Shown here one piece after another: positions 5,190 through 8,753 of a stretch of 8,753 nt of DNA. Origin of the DNA: Pseudorhodobacter sp. (GTDB taxonomy: Bacteria; Pseudomonadota; Alphaproteobacteria; Rhodobacterales; Rhodobacteraceae); NCBI GenBank assembly GCA_024641255.1, contig JAHEDL010000165.1, forward strand, positions 1 through 8,753. Direction: 5' to 3'. The notes beneath the pieces were generated by a model, which searched no databases, was not told the origin of the DNA, and worked only from the letters and a program-made list of their open reading frames with translations. Position 1 is the stretch's first letter, and every line of letters begins with the position of its first letter. The position numbers were made by a program, and so were the translations under genes.

Positions 5190-6353
5190 GTGGTTTCGGC
5201 ACGGCTTCTTGACCTGACGCGGCTTTTGTCGCGCTGGGGCAAGGGGCCGATGACCGGGGTAGACCGGGTCGAATTTGCCTATCTGGATCAACTTGTTTCA
5301 CGTGAAACGCCGGCCTTTGGCCTGCTGCGCAGCGCGCTTGGCTATCTGCTGATCGACCGCGCTGGCATGATCGCGCTGCGCGACGGTGCGCTTGATCTGC
5401 GCCGCGACATGATCGGCCGCATCGCGTGGCGCGACGATCCGCAGCGTGGCCATGCCGAAGCCGCCCTGCGCCGCCTTGCGATTGCGCGCTGCACCCGCTT
5501 TGGCCTGCGCCATATGCTGGCGCGCCACCTGCCGCAGGACGCTACCTATATTAACACCGGTCACACCAATCTTGATACGCGCGGTCTGGCACAGATCAAG
5601 GCGGCGGGGCTGCAAATTGCGGTTCTGGTGCATGACACCATTCCGCTGGATCACCCCAAATTTGCCCGCCCCGACAGCATCGCGCCATTTCGGCGCAAGC
5701 TGCAGGCGGTTTCAGCGCAGGCTGATCTGGTGATCCATAGCACCGAAGCCACCCGCACAGCGACCGAATCACAGTTCCTGACCATGGGGCGGGTGCCCCC
5801 CGGCATCGTGGCCAACCTTGGCGTGACGGTGGCCGACCCCCAGCCCTGCCCGCGCCCCGCAGCACCGTATTTCGTCATCCTTGGCACGATTGAGCCGCGC
5901 AAAAACCACGCCTTGCTGCTGGACCTTTGGCAAAGCATGACCACCCCACCGCACCTGCTGATCCTTGGCGGGCGCGGCTGGTCAATCGACGCGCTTGCCA
6001 CGCGGCTTGATGCACTGCCTGCAAGCGGTCCGATCCAAGAACGAGCGGGCCTGTCGGATGGCCAGATCAGCTTTCTGCTGCAAGGCGCGCAGGCACTGCT
6101 GTTTCCCAGCTTTGCCGAAGGTTTCGGCATCCCCGCACTAGAGGCAGCCAGCCTTGGCACCCCCGTCATCTGCAGCGATCTCCCGGTGTTCCGCGAACTG
6201 CTGGCAGACTTCGCGGTTTACCTGAGCCCGACTGACAGTTATTCTTGGATGGAAACAATCCAGCAATACGCTATGACAGGTAAGAAGATCAAAAAAAGCA
6301 AAGCTCAGCCAAGTTGGGCAGAGCATTTCAAGATTGTATTAAACAGGCTGTGA
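5190..6353 (+). CDS. GT4-type (group 1) glycosyltransferase, GTG start
   Basis: The 387-residue product is a GT-B fold retaining glycosyltransferase. The C-terminal half carries the diagnostic parts: F-V-I-L-G-T-I-E-P-R-K-N-H at 228-240 (donor phosphate-binding region), L-L-I-L-G-G-R-G-W at 256-264, and the E-x7-E motif E-G-F-G-I-P-A-L-E at 310-318 followed by G-T-P-V-I-C-S-D at 323-330. The N-terminal half (about 1-215) is the acceptor domain, with V-L-V-H-D-T-I-P-L at 145-153 in its core. It should be cytosolic or loosely membrane-bound; UDP-glucose from GalU is a plausible but unproven donor. The start is GTG at 5190, 5 nt after the galU stop, without a clear ribosome-binding site, so reinitiation is likely; no upstream in-frame ATG fits. 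Codons 36-40 (V-S-R-E-T) carry a parS-like palindrome. The last ~38 codons are much richer in A/T and Lys than the rest. Confidence 0.88.
   Translation: MVSARLLDLTRLLSRWGKGPMTGVDRVEFAYLDQLVSRETPAFGLLRSALGYLLIDRAGMIALRDGALDLRRDMIGRIAWRDDPQRGHAEAALRRLAIARCTRFGLRHMLARHLPQDATYINTGHTNLDTRGLAQIKAAGLQIAVLVHDTIPLDHPKFARPDSIAPFRRKLQAVSAQADLVIHSTEATRTATESQFLTMGRVPPGIVANLGVTVADPQPCPRPAAPYFVILGTIEPRKNHALLLDLWQSMTTPPHLLILGGRGWSIDALATRLDALPASGPIQERAGLSDGQISFLLQGAQALLFPSFAEGFGIPALEAASLGTPVICSDLPVFRELLADFAVYLSPTDSYSWMETIQQYAMTGKKIKKSKAQPSWAEHFKIVLNRL
5294..5309. promoter_or_regulatory. parS-like ParB-binding centromere site
   Basis: TGTTTCACGTGAAACG contains the perfect 14-bp palindrome GTTTCACGTGAAAC (5295-5308). 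It equals the broadly conserved bacterial parS consensus TGTTtCACGTGAAACA except for the final base. ParB dimers bind such sites, load as CTP clamps and spread to drive origin segregation. The site lies within the coding sequence of the GT4 glycosyltransferase, as many chromosomal parS sites lie inside genes. A perfect 14-mer of this kind is not expected by chance in a window this size. Whether ParB of this organism uses it is inferred. Confidence 0.8.
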
Positions 6354-6416
6354 TACCTCGGTCGTCACGACGGCAGAGCAGTGGAAGTGTAGCGGTTGGG
6401 CGTAGTATCGCAATAT

Positions 6417-7406
6417 ATGCTAAGGTTGGCGCGAAAACGCTGGCGAATCCGCGCTTTTCGCAAGCGGCGCGAGTTGCGTGCGGTTGTTGATCACACCCCG
6501 CAAATCGCCTCAAACCATATCCTGCTGTTTTCCACCCTGCGGAACGAACGGGTTCGCCTGCCGTATTTCCTGCGCTATTACCGCAGCCTTGGCGTCAATC
6601 ATTTCCTTATCGTGGACAATGATAGCGACGATGGCTCGCGCGAATACCTTGCCGCACAGCCTGACGTGTCGCTGTGGACAACCAAGCACAGCTATAAACG
6701 CGCGCGCTTTGGTGTCGATTGGCTGAACTGGCTGCAGGCCAAATACGCGCATGGCCATTGGTCGTTGATTGTCGATCCTGACGAATTCTTCGTCTACCCG
6801 TTCTGCGATACCCGCCCTCTGCGCGCCCTTACCGATTGGCTGGATGCCAGCTCGATCAAATCCTTTTCTGCGATGCTGCTGGATATGTATCCCAAAGGCC
6901 CGTTCGATGTGGTGCCCTATCAAGAAGGCCAGGACCCATTCGAAGTGGCGCCCTATTTCGACAGCGGCAACTATGTCATCCAGCGCAATCGCAAATATGG
7001 CAACCTGTGGATTCAGGGCGGGCCACGGATGCGGATGTTCTTTCAAGATCTGCCCGAACGCGCGCCTGCGCTGAACAAGATCCCTTTGGTGAAATGGGAT
7101 CGCGACTATGCCTATGTCAGTTCGACCCACATGCTGCTGCCGCGCGGGTTAAATCAGGTTTATGACGAATGGGGCGGCGAAAAGGCCTCAGGTTGCCTTC
7201 TTCATGCCAAGTTTCTGGATACCTTTGCCCATAAGGCAGAGGAAGAGATGGAACGCCGTCAGCATTATGCCAACAGCCACGAATACCGCGCCTATCGCGC
7301 CGGTATCAGCACCCAGCCCGATCTGTGGTGCAAGTGGAGCGAGAAATACATCAACTGGCGCCAGCTTGAAATTCTGGGGCTGATGTCGAAGGGCAACTGG
7401 GCATGA
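6417..7406 (+). CDS. GT2-like glycosyltransferase with DPDE motif (Glyco_tranf_2_4 type)
   Basis: From ATG 6417 this encodes 329 residues; numbering below uses that start. The GT-A core is visible as L-L-F-S-T-L-R-N-E-R at 36-45, F-L-I-V-D-N-D-S-D-D-G-S at 63-74 and L-I-V-D-P-D-E-F-F-V at 117-126, where D-P-D-E supplies the metal-binding acidic residues. This arrangement matches the family 2-related group often annotated as Glyco_tranf_2_4. The N-terminus is strikingly basic (about ten Arg/Lys in the first 21 residues), which could help bind the inner membrane surface. A TTG at 6396, 8 nt after GGAAG (6383-6387), is a possible longer start adding 7 residues; a TAG at 6390 rules out anything longer. 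I prefer ATG because the extra residues look unremarkable. It follows the GT4 gene by about 63 nt, and its TGA overlaps the next ATG (7403-7406). Substrates are unknown. Confidence 0.85.
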   Translation: MLRLARKRWRIRAFRKRRELRAVVDHTPQIASNHILLFSTLRNERVRLPYFLRYYRSLGVNHFLIVDNDSDDGSREYLAAQPDVSLWTTKHSYKRARFGVDWLNWLQAKYAHGHWSLIVDPDEFFVYPFCDTRPLRALTDWLDASSIKSFSAMLLDMYPKGPFDVVPYQEGQDPFEVAPYFDSGNYVIQRNRKYGNLWIQGGPRMRMFFQDLPERAPALNKIPLVKWDRDYAYVSSTHMLLPRGLNQVYDEWGGEKASGCLLHAKFLDTFAHKAEEEMERRQHYANSHEYRAYRAGISTQPDLWCKWSEKYINWRQLEILGLMSKGNWA

Positions 7407-8753
7407 CAGTTGGCTTCGTCATGCTGTGCCACACCGCCTTTGACCGTGCCGCCGAAGTGGCGCGGCACTGGGCGGTGCGCGATTGCCCGGTGGTGATCCA
7501 CGTTGACCGGCGGGTAAAGCGCAAGGCCTATGACGAGTTGGTCAAGGCGCTGTCAGATCTGGGCAATATCCGCTTTTCCGGTCGTCACGCCTGCGAATGG
7601 GGCACCTGGGGCATCGTTGCCGCCACGCAAGAGGCCGCAACCATCATGCTGCGCGACTTTCCGGCGGTGCGGCATGTGTTTCTGGCTTCTGGCTCTTGCC
7701 TGCCGTTGCGTCCGGTCGAAGAGTTGGTGGCCTATCTGGCCGACCGGCCGCGCACCGACTTCATCGAATCCGTCACCACCGAAGACGTGGGTTGGACAAT
7801 CGGCGGGCTGGATGTTGAACGCTTCACCCTGCGCTTCCCGTTTAGCTGGCGCAAACAGCGGCGGCTGTTTGACGGCTATGTGCGCCTGCAACGCCGCCTT
7901 GGCTTCAAACGCCGGATTCCCGCAGGCATCGTGCCGCATCTGGGCAGCCAGTGGTGGTGCCTTACCCGGCAAACCCTGTCCGCCATTCTGGAAAACCCCG
8001 AACGCACCGAAATTGACCGTTATTTCCGCCGCGTCTGGATTCCCGATGAAAGCTATTTCCAAACGCTGGTGCGGCAGGTGTCGTCCAACGTTGAAAGCCG
8101 GTCGCTGACCCTGTCGAAGTTCGATTTTCAGGGCAAGCCGCACATCTTCTATGACGATCACCTACAACTGCTGCGCCGCTCTGACTGCTTTGTTGCGCGC
8201 AAGATCTGGTCGCATGCCGACCGGCTTTACAACACCTTCCTGTTCGCCGATTCCGGCGCGCAGGCCGCGGCAGAACCCAACCCCAGCAAGATTGACCGGC
8301 TGTTTGCCAAAGCCGTTGAACGCCGCACCAAGGGCCGCCCGGGGCTTTACATGCAATCGCGCCACCCCAATGAAAACTGGGAAAATGGCCGCACAGCCGC
8401 GCCCTATTCGGTCTTCGAAGGCTTTGCCGATCTGTTCGACAATTTCGAAATCTGGCTGGGCAAAGCCACCGGCACCCGCGTGCATGGCCACCTGTTCGCC
8501 GAAGACCGCGTGCATTTTGCAGGCGGCGAAAAGATTTACAACGGCGCGGTCTGTGACGCTGCGGCGATGCGCGACTATAACCCGACCAGCTTTCTGACCA
8601 ACCTGATCTGGAACACCCGCGGCGAACGCCAATGTTTTCAGTTTGGCCCCGCCGACAATCAGGCGCTGATTTACTTCATCGCAGGCGACCCCAACGCGCA
8701 AATCTCTGTTATTTCCGGCGCTTGGGCGATTCCGCTGTTTCATTCCAACCGCA
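7403..8753 (+). CDS. Core-2/I-branching (GT14-like) glycosyltransferase with long C-terminal extension (partial)
   Basis: The frame is open from ATG 7403 through 450 codons to the right edge, so the C-terminus is missing. Residues about 3-255 match the core-2/I-branching enzyme family (GT14; beta-1,6-N-acetylglucosaminyltransferase and xylosyltransferase relatives): V-I-H-V-D-R-R at 31-37, F-L-A-S-G-S-C-L-P-L-R-P at 93-104, H-L-G-S-Q-W-W-C-L-T-R at 179-189 and I-P-D-E-S-Y-F-Q-T at 213-221, the last with the likely catalytic acidic residues. Residues about 256-450 form an additional region that I believe corresponds to the uncharacterised domain found C-terminal to this enzyme in bacteria (possibly Pfam DUF5927; not checked). 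AAGGG (7389-7393) lies 9 nt before the ATG, which overlaps the preceding TGA. No signal peptide or anchor is seen, unlike the Golgi enzymes of animals, so it should act in the cytoplasm. Donor sugar is unproven. Confidence 0.88.
   Translation, partial: MTVGFVMLCHTAFDRAAEVARHWAVRDCPVVIHVDRRVKRKAYDELVKALSDLGNIRFSGRHACEWGTWGIVAATQEAATIMLRDFPAVRHVFLASGSCLPLRPVEELVAYLADRPRTDFIESVTTEDVGWTIGGLDVERFTLRFPFSWRKQRRLFDGYVRLQRRLGFKRRIPAGIVPHLGSQWWCLTRQTLSAILENPERTEIDRYFRRVWIPDESYFQTLVRQVSSNVESRSLTLSKFDFQGKPHIFYDDHLQLLRRSDCFVARKIWSHADRLYNTFLFADSGAQAAAEPNPSKIDRLFAKAVERRTKGRPGLYMQSRHPNENWENGRTAAPYSVFEGFADLFDNFEIWLGKATGTRVHGHLFAEDRVHFAGGEKIYNGAVCDAAAMRDYNPTSFLTNLIWNTRGERQCFQFGPADNQALIYFIAGDPNAQISVISGAWAIPLFHSNR

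Noticed and set aside
1..8753. tRNA or rRNA genes, CRISPR arrays, insertion sequences, toxin-antitoxin or defence genes
   Set aside because: Nothing resembling tRNA cloverleaf sequence, regularly spaced repeats, transposase motifs or terminal inverted repeats was seen on either strand.

Overview
The window looks like a piece of the chromosome (or a large secondary replicon) of an alphaproteobacterium, most likely a Rhodobacteraceae member. I base this on the high GC content with strong G/C preference at third codon positions, on the protein styles (the CysQ, GalU, KdsB and core-2/I-branching-type sequences read like those of Rhodobacter-type bacteria), and on tight ATGA gene overlaps. No species can be named from the sequence alone.

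Layout. A divergent intergenic region at 1196-1332 separates two transcription units. To the left, on the minus strand, lie an ABC-2-type membrane permease of the KpsM/capsular polysaccharide export kind (374-1195) and, overlapping its stop codon, the start of a secreted SH3-domain protein that runs off the left edge (1-377). To the right, on the plus strand, is a first block cysQ - kdsB - family 2 glycosyltransferase (1333-4120) in which each start codon overlaps the previous stop. A 170-bp gap follows. A second block (4291-8753) contains galU, a GT4-type glycosyltransferase, a GT2-like glycosyltransferase with a D-P-D-E motif, and a core-2/I-branching (GT14-like) glycosyltransferase with a long extra C-terminal region that runs off the right edge.

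How the genes fit together. KdsB would make an activated ulosonic acid (CMP-Kdo or a relative), GalU makes UDP-glucose, four glycosyltransferases of at least three sequence families could assemble a polysaccharide, and the permease could be half of an ABC exporter. This reads as a surface-polysaccharide (capsule, exopolysaccharide or LPS) locus. CysQ is the outlier: it clears PAP, a by-product of PAPS chemistry. No export ATPase, kpsE/D-like gene or polymerase is visible, so the locus is incomplete here.

The most striking signal is not a gene. At 5294-5309, inside the GT4 glycosyltransferase, sits TGTTTCACGTGAAACG, which contains a perfect 14-bp palindrome and matches the universal ParB-binding parS consensus at 15 of 16 positions. 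A chromosome-segregation centromere site embedded in a polysaccharide gene would place this locus close to a replication origin.
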